NCBI RefSeq assembly: GCF_016624945.1 | Contig: NZ_JACVUI010000001.1 | Location: forward strand, 62,001-126,000 | DNA: 64,000 nt | Reading direction: 5' to 3' | Source: Acinetobacter sp. S54 | GTDB lineage: Bacteria; Pseudomonadota; Gammaproteobacteria; Pseudomonadales; Moraxellaceae | Shown here: one piece after another, positions 1-8,223 of the stretch | Numbering within the stretch: the first letter of the stretch is position 1 | Layout of the letters: every line of letters starts with the position of its first letter | Translations under genes and position numbers: made by a program | The notes under the pieces: generated by a model | Databases searched by the model: none | The model's input: only the letters and a program-made list of their open reading frames with translations | What the model was told of the DNA's origin: nothing

Positions 1-36
1 AGTGCTGTTTCTAACTTCCGTATTACTTATCAGTAA
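1..36 (+). CDS. 3' end of a fimbrial (pilin) subunit gene, truncated by the window edge
   Basis: The first 11 codons read in frame 1 as ...SAVSNFRITYQ followed by TAA at 34-36. An alternating-hydrophobic C-terminus ending in aromatic-Q is typical of chaperone-usher pilins, whose last beta strand contacts the chaperone. The next gene ends in the similar FFIDYQ. Because the usher and chaperone follow, this is most likely the main shaft pilin of the operon. Only the tail is visible, so the subunit type is inferred from ending and position. Confidence 0.65.
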   Translation, partial: SAVSNFRITYQ

Positions 37-53
37 TAGGTGTGCAGATCAAT

Positions 54-73
54 CACCAGTCATCTGACTGGTG
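54..73 (+). other. Stable hairpin between the first pilin gene and the rest of the fimbrial operon
   Basis: A perfect 8-bp stem (CACCAGTC/GACTGGTG) with an ATCT loop lies 17 nt after the first pilin stop. It is not followed by a T tract, so it is not a classical intrinsic terminator. A 3' stabilising or partly terminating hairpin at this position would raise expression of the upstream pilin relative to usher and minor pilins; that role is inference. Confidence 0.55.
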
Positions 74-106
74 GTTGTCTTAAGTTTGAAAGAAGAGGTG
101 TTTGTG

Positions 107-682
107 GTGATTGATCAGCGTAAAAGAGGTTGTGTTGTAGGAATCTTGTTTTCACTCTTTCTAACCGTTTCTCCTACTCTTACCGCAAAAGAAATCGGAA
201 TGCGTAATTTGGGCACTGCACAGCTAATCGGCAGTGTAATTTCAACGCCATGTTCGATTGTAATGCCAAACCGTGACCAAACTGTAGTTTTTTTACCAAC
301 AACACTAACGATGTTGTCTAGTGCTTTAGAGCGCGAACAACACACTCAGCCATTCGAGATCGAACTCCGAGATTGTGGTAGTGCTTACACCGCTATCGAT
401 ACTAAAACATGGACGATCCGTTTTGATGGCTATAACGCAAATAATATTAATGCCTTCGTACTTGAAGGGCCTTCTCAGGGCTTGGGTGTTTCTCTACTCG
501 ATAACGATATGAAGACGCTACGACTGGGAGAAAATTACTCCTTATTTGAAAGCTTGTTGCGACATGACGAAGCCGGTCCAGCACTTTTTTTGCGTTATTT
601 CTTGAGACTAGAACCGACAGGAAAACCGTTACAAGCAGGAAACTATCAGGGTTTAGTTCGTTTTTTTATTGATTATCAATGA
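107..682 (+). CDS. Fimbrial minor subunit (pilin-like protein)
   Basis: A secreted pilin-fold protein of about 191 residues that should be assembled through the chaperone and usher encoded next. The start is chosen at GTG 107 (or GTG 104), because AGAGG at 94-98 gives proper spacing. The longer in-frame start at GTG 71 would fall inside the upstream hairpin. The N-terminus is a signal peptide with a hydrophobic core (GILFSLFLTVSPTLTA). The mature part has the pilin cysteine pair (STPCSI and LRDCGS) and an amphipathic C-terminal strand ending FFIDYQ. Its position between the major pilin and the usher resembles minor or anchor subunits of other clusters. The exact role (anchor, terminator or adaptor) cannot be decided. 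Confidence 0.75.
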   Translation: MIDQRKRGCVVGILFSLFLTVSPTLTAKEIGMRNLGTAQLIGSVISTPCSIVMPNRDQTVVFLPTTLTMLSSALEREQHTQPFEIELRDCGSAYTAIDTKTWTIRFDGYNANNINAFVLEGPSQGLGVSLLDNDMKTLRLGENYSLFESLLRHDEAGPALFLRYFLRLEPTGKPLQAGNYQGLVRFFIDYQ

Positions 683-697
683 GGCAAAAATGCGTTT

Positions 698-720
698 TCT
701 CAATATATAGAAAATTGAGA
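698..720 (+). other. Small inverted repeat upstream of the usher gene
   Basis: TCTCAAT at 698-704 and ATTGAGA at 714-720 can form a 7-bp stem with a 9-nt loop in the 71-nt gap before the usher. There is no T tract. It may tune usher expression; the function is unknown. Confidence 0.35.
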
Positions 721-753
721 GAAAGATTTTGCTGTCTTTAAAGGTGCCGCAGT

Positions 754-3294
754 ATGAAGCTTAAACTTAACAAAGTAACGCAAGCCATTTTGTTGGCGTT
801 CAGCTTTAGCACATGCGCGGCTCATGCTACAGAATTTAACTTAAATGTATTAGATGCAGAAGACATTGAAAATGTTGATATGAGCCAGTTTTCCGTTGCG
901 GGCTATGTTCCGCCTGGCAACTATGTTTTAACTACATTTGTGAATGGGCAGCGTTTAGGTGCGCCACGCGATATTTCAATAATAAAATTGGAAAATAAAG
1001 ATAATACCGCCTCTCAACTTATATGTATTCCTTTAGAAATGCTTGAGCTTATTGGGTTCAATGCATCAGGCAAAGAAAAAGTTACCAGCACTCAACAGGG
1101 CCAATGTCTGGATCTGTCAGCGTTGTCTGGTACGCAAACCAAAGTCGAGTTGCCGACATTATCTCTGAATATCACGATCCCCCAGATCTGGATGGAATAT
1201 CGCGATCCTTACTGGATTCCGCCTGCACTTTGGGAAGAGGGAGTAAATGGTGGATTTATTGATTATAGTGCCAACCTCTCGTTTACAGACGAAAATAACT
1301 CCGGTAAACGCACCTATTTATCTACCAATGGTACGGCAGGTGTCAACCTCGGTGCATGGCGTATCCGCGGTGACTTTAATGCGATTTATCAAAAGCGTGA
1401 AGGAACTGGAAGCAGTCAGGAATTACATAATTTCGATTTTAACCGATTTTATGCTTTTACCTCGCTTAAAGATATTTCATCAGTCCTAACGGTTGGCGAA
1501 AACTCTTTTTATTCAGACGTATTTGAATCGTGGCAGTACAGTGGTGTTTCACTAGAAAGTGATGACCGGATGCTACCACCAAAACTTGTGGGCTATGCAC
1601 CAGAAATTATTGGTGTTGCGAGTACCAATGCAACGGTTACTGTTCGTAGTCAGGATCGCGTTGTTTTAGAAACCACTGTCCCACCGGGGCCTTTCCGTAT
1701 TCAAACACTTGATAGTGGGGTACGTGGGGTATTGGACGTTACAGTGCGTGAAGAAAATGGTGAAGAAAAGAAATTTAGTATCAATACCGCTTCACTCCCT
1801 TATTTAACACGTCCAGGACGAATGGTTTATAAGCTTGCTGCGGGTAAAACACGCTATGACGCGCACTCTGTTACGGGTAGAGCTGTATTAAGTGGTGAAT
1901 TTTCCTATGGATTGACCAATGCATGGTCGATTTATGGCGGTTCGCAACTTAATGGCGATTATCAAACATTTGCTGCGGGTGTCGGTCGCGACCTCTTTTC
2001 TTTGGGCGCACTTTCACTGGATATTGCTCAATCGGTTTCAAACTTTGAAGACCAAACCTTACGTGGACGCTCATATCGTTTGAGTTATGCAAAGTCTTTT
2101 AATGACTTACGTACAGATATTACCTTTGCTGGGTATCGCTTTGCTGACCAAGACTACCGAACTTTAAACCAGTTTATGAGGCAGGATCGTACAGGTGGAG
2201 AAAGTAGCGGGCAAAAAGAAAACTATCAGATTTATCTAAATAAGTACTTTGATAAATTTAACCTGTCTTTCAATTATCAATACAGTACTTATTGGCAGAA
2301 TAAACCACAAACACAATATGGTTTATATGCCAGCACTTATTTCAAGATGCCGGGAGCATCTAAGGAAAAAGCCAGCGTTTCGCTATCTGCAACCAGAACT
2401 GAACGTGATACGGGCCTTCAGGATGACTCGATTAACTTTTACCTGACGTTGCCACTTTCAAGTGGACGTAGTATTTCGCTTTCAGAATTGTATTCTAAAA
2501 CAAGTGGTTATAATCAATTTAACCACAGCGTAGGCTACAGTGCTTATAACGAACATGATAACTATAGCGTGAACGTTGGCTACAATCATGGTGAAAACAT
2601 GGATAGCCAGTCGAGTATCAGTGGTTATTACTCACGTGATTTCTCACAGGCAGATGTGTCGGTAAACGCAAGTTATGTACCTGAGCAATATACGAGCGTT
2701 GGGGCGTCTATTAGAAGTGGTATTACAGCAACTTCAAATGGTATTGCTTTGCATCGTTCAGCCAATGGTGATACTCGATTAATGATTGAAACACCGGGTA
2801 CAAGTGGTGTTCCACTTCAAAATGGAATCACCAAAACAAATGCTGCGGGGCTGGCTGTGCTTCCAAACATTAGCAGCTACCGTCAGTCTACGGCATCAAT
2901 TAATACCAGCAAATTACCAGATGATATTGAAGCACTGGTATCAACGACTGACATTACCCTTACCAAAGGGGCAATTGGTTACCGTAGTTTATCTGTAATG
3001 AAAGGGGATAAATTATTTGCGGTTTTATCATTAAACAATGGGAAAAATCCACCATTTGGAGCCAGTGTGCGCAATGCAGATAACCGTGAGTTGGGTATTG
3101 TGGGTGAGGATGGTGTTACATGGCTAATTGGTGTTGCGCCAAAAGAGAAGTTATCCGTTTATTGGGGTGGTAAAGTACAGTGTGAATTGTGGTTACCTGA
3201 GAAGATAGAGTCATCATCGAGCATGTTGGACTTGCCATGTACATCTGGTACAGAGACATCACCGGTAGCTAGTTCGATATCGTCAAGACAATAA
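754..3294 (+). CDS. Fimbrial outer-membrane usher (PapC/FimD family)
   Basis: The outer-membrane beta-barrel pore that receives chaperone-subunit complexes and secretes and assembles the pilus. It has 846 residues, the normal usher length. A signal peptide (about residues 1-25) is followed by the N-terminal domain (FNLNVLDAEDIENVDMSQF, then the PPGNYVLTTFVNG motif). The central barrel contains the plug-region motif GYAPEIIGVASTNATVTV and the conserved PPGPFRIQTL. The C-terminal domains end with a cysteine pair (VQCELWLP and LDLPC). It is preceded by AAGG at about 740 and lies 25 nt before the chaperone gene, in the same operon. Family assignment is secure. The specific fimbrial type is not named because no tip receptor is known. 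Confidence 0.96.
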   Translation: MKLKLNKVTQAILLAFSFSTCAAHATEFNLNVLDAEDIENVDMSQFSVAGYVPPGNYVLTTFVNGQRLGAPRDISIIKLENKDNTASQLICIPLEMLELIGFNASGKEKVTSTQQGQCLDLSALSGTQTKVELPTLSLNITIPQIWMEYRDPYWIPPALWEEGVNGGFIDYSANLSFTDENNSGKRTYLSTNGTAGVNLGAWRIRGDFNAIYQKREGTGSSQELHNFDFNRFYAFTSLKDISSVLTVGENSFYSDVFESWQYSGVSLESDDRMLPPKLVGYAPEIIGVASTNATVTVRSQDRVVLETTVPPGPFRIQTLDSGVRGVLDVTVREENGEEKKFSINTASLPYLTRPGRMVYKLAAGKTRYDAHSVTGRAVLSGEFSYGLTNAWSIYGGSQLNGDYQTFAAGVGRDLFSLGALSLDIAQSVSNFEDQTLRGRSYRLSYAKSFNDLRTDITFAGYRFADQDYRTLNQFMRQDRTGGESSGQKENYQIYLNKYFDKFNLSFNYQYSTYWQNKPQTQYGLYASTYFKMPGASKEKASVSLSATRTERDTGLQDDSINFYLTLPLSSGRSISLSELYSKTSGYNQFNHSVGYSAYNEHDNYSVNVGYNHGENMDSQSSISGYYSRDFSQADVSVNASYVPEQYTSVGASIRSGITATSNGIALHRSANGDTRLMIETPGTSGVPLQNGITKTNAAGLAVLPNISSYRQSTASINTSKLPDDIEALVSTTDITLTKGAIGYRSLSVMKGDKLFAVLSLNNGKNPPFGASVRNADNRELGIVGEDGVTWLIGVAPKEKLSVYWGGKVQCELWLPEKIESSSSMLDLPCTSGTETSPVASSISSRQ

Positions 3295-3319
3295 ATTAAT
3301 GAGTTTTACGAGGTAAATT

Positions 3320-4054
3320 ATGTTGAATTCAACTCTACGTGGTGGATTGCTTGCCAAGCTTTTATGTACGACTGCCCTAATCTCCATGAGTGCGCAAAGT
3401 GCTGTCACATTAGACAGAACACGTATTATTTTTCCGGGTACGGAAAAATCAATTAATGTCACTATTTCAAATGACAATCCAGAAGAAGCCTACCTTGCAC
3501 AGAGCTGGATTGAAGATTTGCAGGGCAATAAACTAACCAAAGGTGCAATTTTGGCAACCCCGCCTTTGCAACGTGTTGAAGCCAGTAAAAAAAGTCTGGT
3601 GCGTTTAAGCACCACGCCAGAAGTTGCGAAGTTACCGCAGGATAGAGAGTCTACTTTTTATTTTAACTTACGAGAAGTTCCACCTAAACCTGCCACTGGT
3701 AATACGTTGCAAATTGCCTTGCAGTCAAGAGTAAAACTATTTTATCGACCAAGCAGTATTTTGGCAGAAGCCGAGACTCAATGGCAGCATAAAGTCACTT
3801 TGACCAAGACAGCAAAAGGTTATCTTTTAAATAATCCAACTCCTTTTAATTTAACGGTGATTGGATTTGGTAACAGTAAAGAGCAAGCAGAAAAAAATGC
3901 CTTTAATGCGGTCATGGTGGCACCAAAGTCGACGCATGAAATAACCTCTGCTGCTTTGGCAACGCCACATTTAACTTACATTAATGACTACGGCGGCAAA
4001 CCAACCATGTTTTTTAACTGTCAGGGCGAAACCTGCACGGTTAAAGGCGAATAA
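3320..4054 (+). CDS. Periplasmic fimbrial chaperone (PapD/FimC family)
   Basis: A periplasmic immunoglobulin-fold chaperone that completes the incomplete pilin fold by donor-strand complementation. It has 244 residues with a signal peptide ending near SMSAQSA. Domain 1 holds the edge strand (DRTRIIFPG...INVTISND) and the chaperone signature around DRESTFYFNLREVPP. The QSRVKLFYRP segment precedes domain 2. A C-terminal cysteine pair (FFNCQGETC) is present, as in several PapD-like proteins. It follows the usher by 25 nt with GAGG before ATG 3320, and precedes four or five subunit genes it should serve. Confidence 0.95.
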   Translation: MLNSTLRGGLLAKLLCTTALISMSAQSAVTLDRTRIIFPGTEKSINVTISNDNPEEAYLAQSWIEDLQGNKLTKGAILATPPLQRVEASKKSLVRLSTTPEVAKLPQDRESTFYFNLREVPPKPATGNTLQIALQSRVKLFYRPSSILAEAETQWQHKVTLTKTAKGYLLNNPTPFNLTVIGFGNSKEQAEKNAFNAVMVAPKSTHEITSAALATPHLTYINDYGGKPTMFFNCQGETCTVKGE

Positions 4055-4093
4055 TATTTTTAATAAACCGTTATTGGCGACAGGGGAACCACG

Positions 4094-4522
4094 TTGAGCA
4101 AACAAAAAGTAATGAAAAATCCGAAAAATGTGTGCTGGATATTACTCATTGTTGGCAGTGCATTTGGTCACAGTGTGTTGGCTCAAAGCCCTGTCGGGAG
4201 TACATCTATAAAACAGTCAGATTATGAACCGATCCATCAAGGTGTGGTGCGGGTCAATGCGGTTGTTTTTAATGCGCCCTGTAATTTGGACTTTAAAGAA
4301 AAGTTGATGTTAACGGGATGCGGTGCGGGAAATGATTACAGTCAGATGTTGATTTCCGATGCAGCCGCGGACACTCCTGCAAAGTTACGTTTTTATGATG
4401 CGCAGCATCATCAAAGTATGGCAACGACCCCGATTTCTTTATCAAACGGCACGAACACTATTCTTATGCCTTCATTGATGGAAAATCAAAATAGCCTTCG
4501 TTTAGAGGTCAGTTATGAATAG
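4094..4522 (+). CDS. Small fimbrial subunit, TTG start
   Basis: A 142-residue secreted protein in the fimbrial operon. TTG 4094 is taken as start because AGGGGA at 4082-4087 lies 6 nt upstream; the first ATG (4112) would be too far from it. The signal peptide ends near GHSVLA. The mature region has two cysteines (NAPCNLDF and LTGCGAG) placed as in pilin domains and ends LRLEVSYE, a plausible terminal beta strand. It is shorter than usual pilins, so it may be a capping or adaptor subunit. Its end overlaps the next gene by 8 bp, which suggests translational coupling. Confidence 0.7.
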   Translation: MSKQKVMKNPKNVCWILLIVGSAFGHSVLAQSPVGSTSIKQSDYEPIHQGVVRVNAVVFNAPCNLDFKEKLMLTGCGAGNDYSQMLISDAAADTPAKLRFYDAQHHQSMATTPISLSNGTNTILMPSLMENQNSLRLEVSYE

Positions 4523-5048
4523 CATAAGAACACGTTGTTTGGCATTGCCACTGTCACTTTTTTTAGCCGCGCCCCATGCATACAGTGCGGGTTCGCTTGA
4601 TGTTCAGTTTAGCGGAGAGTTAATAAGCACGGCGTGTAAGATTGATAGTGAGTCGTTAACTCAGGAAATTACGCATGAAAACTTGAACTGGCGCTCGATT
4701 AACCAACAAGGTTCAAGTTATTTAACCCCTTTTTCTATTGGCATCGATAATTGTAGTGATACAGACTTGAATAAAAGTATCAAGCTGACATGGCAGAGTA
4801 ATCAACTGGTTGAGCTGAGCGGAGTCAATTTTGTAAAAACGCAAGGGACGAGTGGCGTGTTGCTTGGAATCGTCGATCAGAACAATCAACCTATTGTCTG
4901 GAACAGCCCGACATCTGTTGCGACAGTTTCAGTTGCCAACGATGTGCAACATATTAACTTTAGTGCATTTGTTCGTAAGCCTGCTACGGGTGAGGCCAAC
5001 ATAGGTGATTTCACTAGCACGGTAACCTTTGCGGTGGAGTATCAATAA
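4515..5048 (+). CDS. Fimbrial subunit (pilin-like)
   Basis: A 177-residue pilin-fold protein with a signal peptide ending near APHAYSA. The mature start LDVQFSGELISTACKI is typical of FimA/PapA-type pilins. The second cysteine is in IDNCSDTD and the C-terminal strand is TVTFAVEYQ. It overlaps the preceding gene by 8 bp and the following gene by 1 bp (TAATG), indicating coupled translation. Its position between chaperone and adhesins suggests a tip-fibrillum or adaptor subunit; this is inference. Confidence 0.82.
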   Translation: MNSIRTRCLALPLSLFLAAPHAYSAGSLDVQFSGELISTACKIDSESLTQEITHENLNWRSINQQGSSYLTPFSIGIDNCSDTDLNKSIKLTWQSNQLVELSGVNFVKTQGTSGVLLGIVDQNNQPIVWNSPTSVATVSVANDVQHINFSAFVRKPATGEANIGDFTSTVTFAVEYQ

Positions 5049-5593
5049 TGAATAAAATCAATCCGTTGATAAAATCTTTATGCCCTGTGTTACTGCTGAT
5101 TTCGACGTGGGGACATGCCGATGTTTTAGTGAACGTGACTGCGCAGATGCTAACGCCTGCCTGTAATATTGCGATGGGGATGGGCAAGGGATCAAATGTT
5201 GAATTTGGTCGGGTTCAGGTGGAAGATCTAAAGAAAAACCTAGAACCCACGCAAGAATTCAGAATAGATATAACGGGATGTGATTTTGGAAATAAAGTAG
5301 TGGGTCTAGCAATGCTGCCTAAGATGGGTTCAGTGGTTGAGTATAACAGCCAAAGCTTATTGACCACCACTACCGATGGCTTGGCGATCTCGTTTAAAGA
5401 TAAGGCTAATGGTAAGTCACTAAAACCAGACGGTTCTGTGCAAAGCATTAATCTCACGAAGTATTCAGATATTAGTTTATCTAAAACACGTTTCGCAACG
5501 CTAAAAGTACAGTTAATCAACACTAAACCAGTGGATGAGCTGGAGTTAGGTCCTTTTCAAGCCGTCATCACGCTGCTCGCGCAGTATCTGTAA
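5048..5593 (+). CDS. Fimbrial subunit (pilin-like)
   Basis: A 181-residue pilin-fold protein. The signal peptide ends near TWGHA, the mature part begins DVLVNVTAQMLTPACNI with the first pilin cysteine, and the second is in ITGCDFGN. The C-terminus (FQAVITLLAQYL) is the expected subunit-interaction strand. The start ATG overlaps the previous stop (TAATG). It is the last small subunit before the two large adhesin-like genes, so it probably forms part of the tip that links shaft and adhesin. There is no evidence for a specific ligand. Confidence 0.82.
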   Translation: MNKINPLIKSLCPVLLLISTWGHADVLVNVTAQMLTPACNIAMGMGKGSNVEFGRVQVEDLKKNLEPTQEFRIDITGCDFGNKVVGLAMLPKMGSVVEYNSQSLLTTTTDGLAISFKDKANGKSLKPDGSVQSINLTKYSDISLSKTRFATLKVQLINTKPVDELELGPFQAVITLLAQYL

Positions 5594-5605
5594 TAGAGGT
5601 TGAGT

Positions 5606-6745
5606 ATGTTGAACTCTAAATTTAACGCGTTTCTAGACTGTTATCGTCATTTAAACGTTCGCCAAATCGCCGCGATTTCCTCTGTTATAGGGCTTAGTTT
5701 ATTGGGTTTTGAGGCAAATGCAGGCTATGCACCCAAGATTCAAAATTCAAGTGATGGATATAGGATCACACTTGATAGTAATACTCCAGTTGAACCCAAA
5801 GCTGTAACGGGCAGTGATGGGCATAATTATTATCAGATCGGTGAACCAATTGTAATGACTCAAACTTCTCCATCTGTTACGGCAACGGGAAGGGTCAATT
5901 GTTCAGGCACAACATGGTCAGGGGGGGTTTTAGGGTTGACTGGTGCATGGCATCGTTTATTTATATATCTTCCGCCAACCGGGATAAAGATTGGTACTCA
6001 GAACGCCTATCGGATTAATTCCAATGTAGTTATGACAATTACGGAGGACTTAGCAGATTGGCAACAAAGAGGGGGAAGTATGTGTCAAGATTTAAAAGAT
6101 TATTCTACAACAGCTTCTGTTTCAACTTTCTCCTCGCAGTTCCCCATCACATTCACGTTTTATTTAAATGAGAAGGTTATTGATGGTCAGATCGTAATCC
6201 CGGGGATGGATTTAGCTGGCTATGTCCGCGCTTTTAATCGCGACACTACGAAACCAACTCAAACGTCTTGGACGATTCAAGATACTACTGCACCGATGAG
6301 ACTGAATACCTCACAATTGAATTTGGTCTCTTCCTGTAGTACCCAGACCCACTCAGGGGCAGGTGGAACAGGCACGGGCACACTCAATTTAAACCATGGT
6401 ACGTTAAAAAGTAATGAGTATGACAGTCTGGTCAGTGGGCAGGTGAACTATAACTGTACTTTTTCGACCTCAACGCCTATACGTTTAAGACTTAACTATG
6501 CTAAAGACGGTGACCCGCAAGGACGCTTACCTCTTACAAATACTGCAATCGGGACGACAGACAAGATCTACACTGAACTGACCATGCGTGATGAAACCAC
6601 TGGCCAGACTGGTGGAGTGGATCGGGATATTCATACCGATATTGAGCAATCTAAAACCATTAGCATCACCAGCCATTTACAAGGTACAGATGCAGTGGCA
6701 GGCAACTATCAGGGTTCTGCATGGTTAATCGCAACATTTGATTAA
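5606..6745 (+). CDS. Two-domain fimbrial tip adhesin, first paralogue
   Basis: About 379 residues, twice the size of a pilin. ATG 5606 is chosen because AGAGGT lies 5 nt upstream; an upstream TTG 5600 is less likely. A long N-terminus leads to a signal peptide ending GFEANA. Residues of about 45-225 form a presumptive receptor-binding domain (starting GYAPKIQ). The last 150 residues form a pilin domain with LVSSCSTQ and VNYNCTF cysteines, a DGDPQGRLPL segment and the terminal strand GNYQGSAWLIATFD. This layout matches tip adhesins such as FimH. The downstream gene at 7021 is a clear paralogue. Ligand unknown. Confidence 0.8.
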   Translation: MLNSKFNAFLDCYRHLNVRQIAAISSVIGLSLLGFEANAGYAPKIQNSSDGYRITLDSNTPVEPKAVTGSDGHNYYQIGEPIVMTQTSPSVTATGRVNCSGTTWSGGVLGLTGAWHRLFIYLPPTGIKIGTQNAYRINSNVVMTITEDLADWQQRGGSMCQDLKDYSTTASVSTFSSQFPITFTFYLNEKVIDGQIVIPGMDLAGYVRAFNRDTTKPTQTSWTIQDTTAPMRLNTSQLNLVSSCSTQTHSGAGGTGTGTLNLNHGTLKSNEYDSLVSGQVNYNCTFSTSTPIRLRLNYAKDGDPQGRLPLTNTAIGTTDKIYTELTMRDETTGQTGGVDRDIHTDIEQSKTISITSHLQGTDAVAGNYQGSAWLIATFD

Positions 6746-6773
6746 CCTTTGAGCGGACTACTGTTTGATAAAC

Positions 6774-6968
6774 TCATAAACACTTGCCTAGCGGATCATG
6801 ATGAAGATCATGGTGATGACTAGGCAAGTCAATCGATAGCCATAGATTTTTCATGTTTTTATGAATCCAGTGATTGTAGTGATTCAGCATGGCGGTTAGC
6901 ACTAAAAAGCGTTTAAATATGTGGAGTATTGCCAAGATATAGAGTGTGTTGCAGACAAGGATGGTCAA
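6774..6968 (-). CDS. Doubtful small hydrophobic ORF between the adhesin genes
   Basis: A 64-codon ORF facing against the operon inside the 275-bp gap between the adhesin genes. It encodes a hydrophobic N-terminal stretch (LYILAILHIF, then FLVLTAML) and a His-rich tail (PSHHHDLHHD). No family was recognised and no good ribosome binding site was seen. Part of its 3' end is an inverted repeat (6782-6829), which itself explains some of the His/Asp-rich coding. It could be a remnant or chance ORF. Confidence 0.2.
   Translation of the reverse strand: MTILVCNTLYILAILHIFKRFLVLTAMLNHYNHWIHKNMKNLWLSIDLPSHHHDLHHDPLGKCL
6782..6829. repeat. Inverted repeat in the gap between the two adhesin genes
   Basis: ACTTGCCTAG (6782-6791) and CTAGGCAAGT (6820-6829) are perfect 10-bp arms around a 28-nt loop rich in GATCATG-like repeats. 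No T tract follows on either strand. It may be a processing or attenuation hairpin between adhesin genes, or a trace of the event that duplicated them. Confidence 0.5.
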
Positions 6969-7020
6969 GACAACAGACTTACTGTTCGTCTAACAAGCAT
7001 AATTTAAAATAGAAGACTTT

Positions 7021-8154
7021 ATGATGTTAAATATAAAATTTAAAGTTCTAACTTCTCTGTGCCTTGCGCCTTTGGCTCGTGTGTTGGGCATGCTAAGTGG
7101 CTTGCTCTGGTCAATGACGCCTTTGCATGCGGATTATGCAGCGGTTATAGACGATTCATCTCATGGCTATCATTATGATTTATCGTCTAACACTACGGTC
7201 AGTTCTCAAGCAGAGAAAGGAACAGATGGCGATTATTATCTTATTGGTAGCCCTTTTTCACTAAGTGAAATTAATGGAACAGGGAGCGGGCAATGTGTAG
7301 GTCAGACGTGGGGATATCTAAGACCGGGGGATATACCTGATACTGAATTTGATGCTTCGAATGTCTATCATTTTTTAAAGATGTTTATACCTAAAGTAGC
7401 GCCCTCGGTATCTATTTCAGGTCGAACCGCCTATCAGCTTAACTCAAATGTGTATGTCACCGTAGAAGCGGGTAATTCATACATGATGTACACTTGGTCA
7501 AAGACACCATTGGCATCCGTTTGTGCTAGGGGTGGAGGAAGATATTACGTTTACAGTTTAACTTCACAATTTCCTATTGTTTTAAGGTTTTATTTGAAAA
7601 ATAAAACGATTGATGGGCAGGTGGTTATTCCTGCAACCCCATTGGCTGGATATTTTCGCGCTTTTGGTAACCGAACTCCAAGTGCAGTCACGACATTTGA
7701 AAAGTCATCGGCTCCTATCTGGTTAAATTATTCACGTATTAATTTTAATGCGACCTGTACAACGTCTACCAGTAGTTCAGGCTCTATTGGGACGTTAAAC
7801 TTAAATCATGGGGCTTTAGCGACCACTCATTATGATAGTTTGGTCAGTGGTCAGGTCAACTATAGCTGTGATTTTACAAAATCGACCGATGTAATATTAC
7901 GGCTCAACTATACCAAAGATGGGGATCCGCAAGGTCGGTTGCCTTTAATCAATACATTAGATAATAGCAAGAAAATCTATACCACACTTTCCATGCAGGA
8001 TGAGTCAAGTGGTCAGGAAGTTCAAGCGGGAACTGATCTAAAAGTTTCCATTGAGAAATTTAAGACCATCACTGTAAAAAGTCATTTGCGTGGAGAAAAT
8101 GCTGAGGCGGGGGACTATAGTGGTTCTGCGTGGTTAATTGCGACGTTTGATTAA
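7021..8154 (+). CDS. Two-domain fimbrial tip adhesin, second paralogue
   Basis: 377 residues with a signal peptide ending near TPLHA. The N-terminal presumptive binding domain starts DYAAVIDDSSHGYHYDLSSN, and a C-terminal pilin domain follows. It aligns with the gene at 5606 along its length. The C-terminal parts share LNLNHG, YDSLVSGQVNY, DGDPQGRLPL and GSAWLIATFD almost unchanged, while the middle of the N-terminal domain is strongly different, including an inserted stretch around TWGYLRPGDIPDTEFD. This suggests duplication followed by divergence of receptor specificity. It is the last gene of the operon and is followed by a strong terminator. Confidence 0.8.
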   Translation: MMLNIKFKVLTSLCLAPLARVLGMLSGLLWSMTPLHADYAAVIDDSSHGYHYDLSSNTTVSSQAEKGTDGDYYLIGSPFSLSEINGTGSGQCVGQTWGYLRPGDIPDTEFDASNVYHFLKMFIPKVAPSVSISGRTAYQLNSNVYVTVEAGNSYMMYTWSKTPLASVCARGGGRYYVYSLTSQFPIVLRFYLKNKTIDGQVVIPATPLAGYFRAFGNRTPSAVTTFEKSSAPIWLNYSRINFNATCTTSTSSSGSIGTLNLNHGALATTHYDSLVSGQVNYSCDFTKSTDVILRLNYTKDGDPQGRLPLINTLDNSKKIYTTLSMQDESSGQEVQAGTDLKVSIEKFKTITVKSHLRGENAEAGDYSGSAWLIATFD

Positions 8155-8188
8155 ACGTTCGATTTCGTGTTTGCCTTGCAAATGAGGA

Positions 8189-8222
8189 AAAATCGCCTGC
8201 TTTTTAGAAAGCAGGCGATTTT
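8189..8222. terminator. Bidirectional intrinsic terminator between the fimbrial operon and glmS
   Basis: A perfect 15-bp stem (AAAATCGCCTGCTTT pairing with its complement) with a TTAG loop. The A and T tracts at its two ends let it work on both strands, ending the plus-strand fimbrial operon and the minus-strand glmS operon. Confidence 0.92.
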
Positions 8223-8223
8223 A

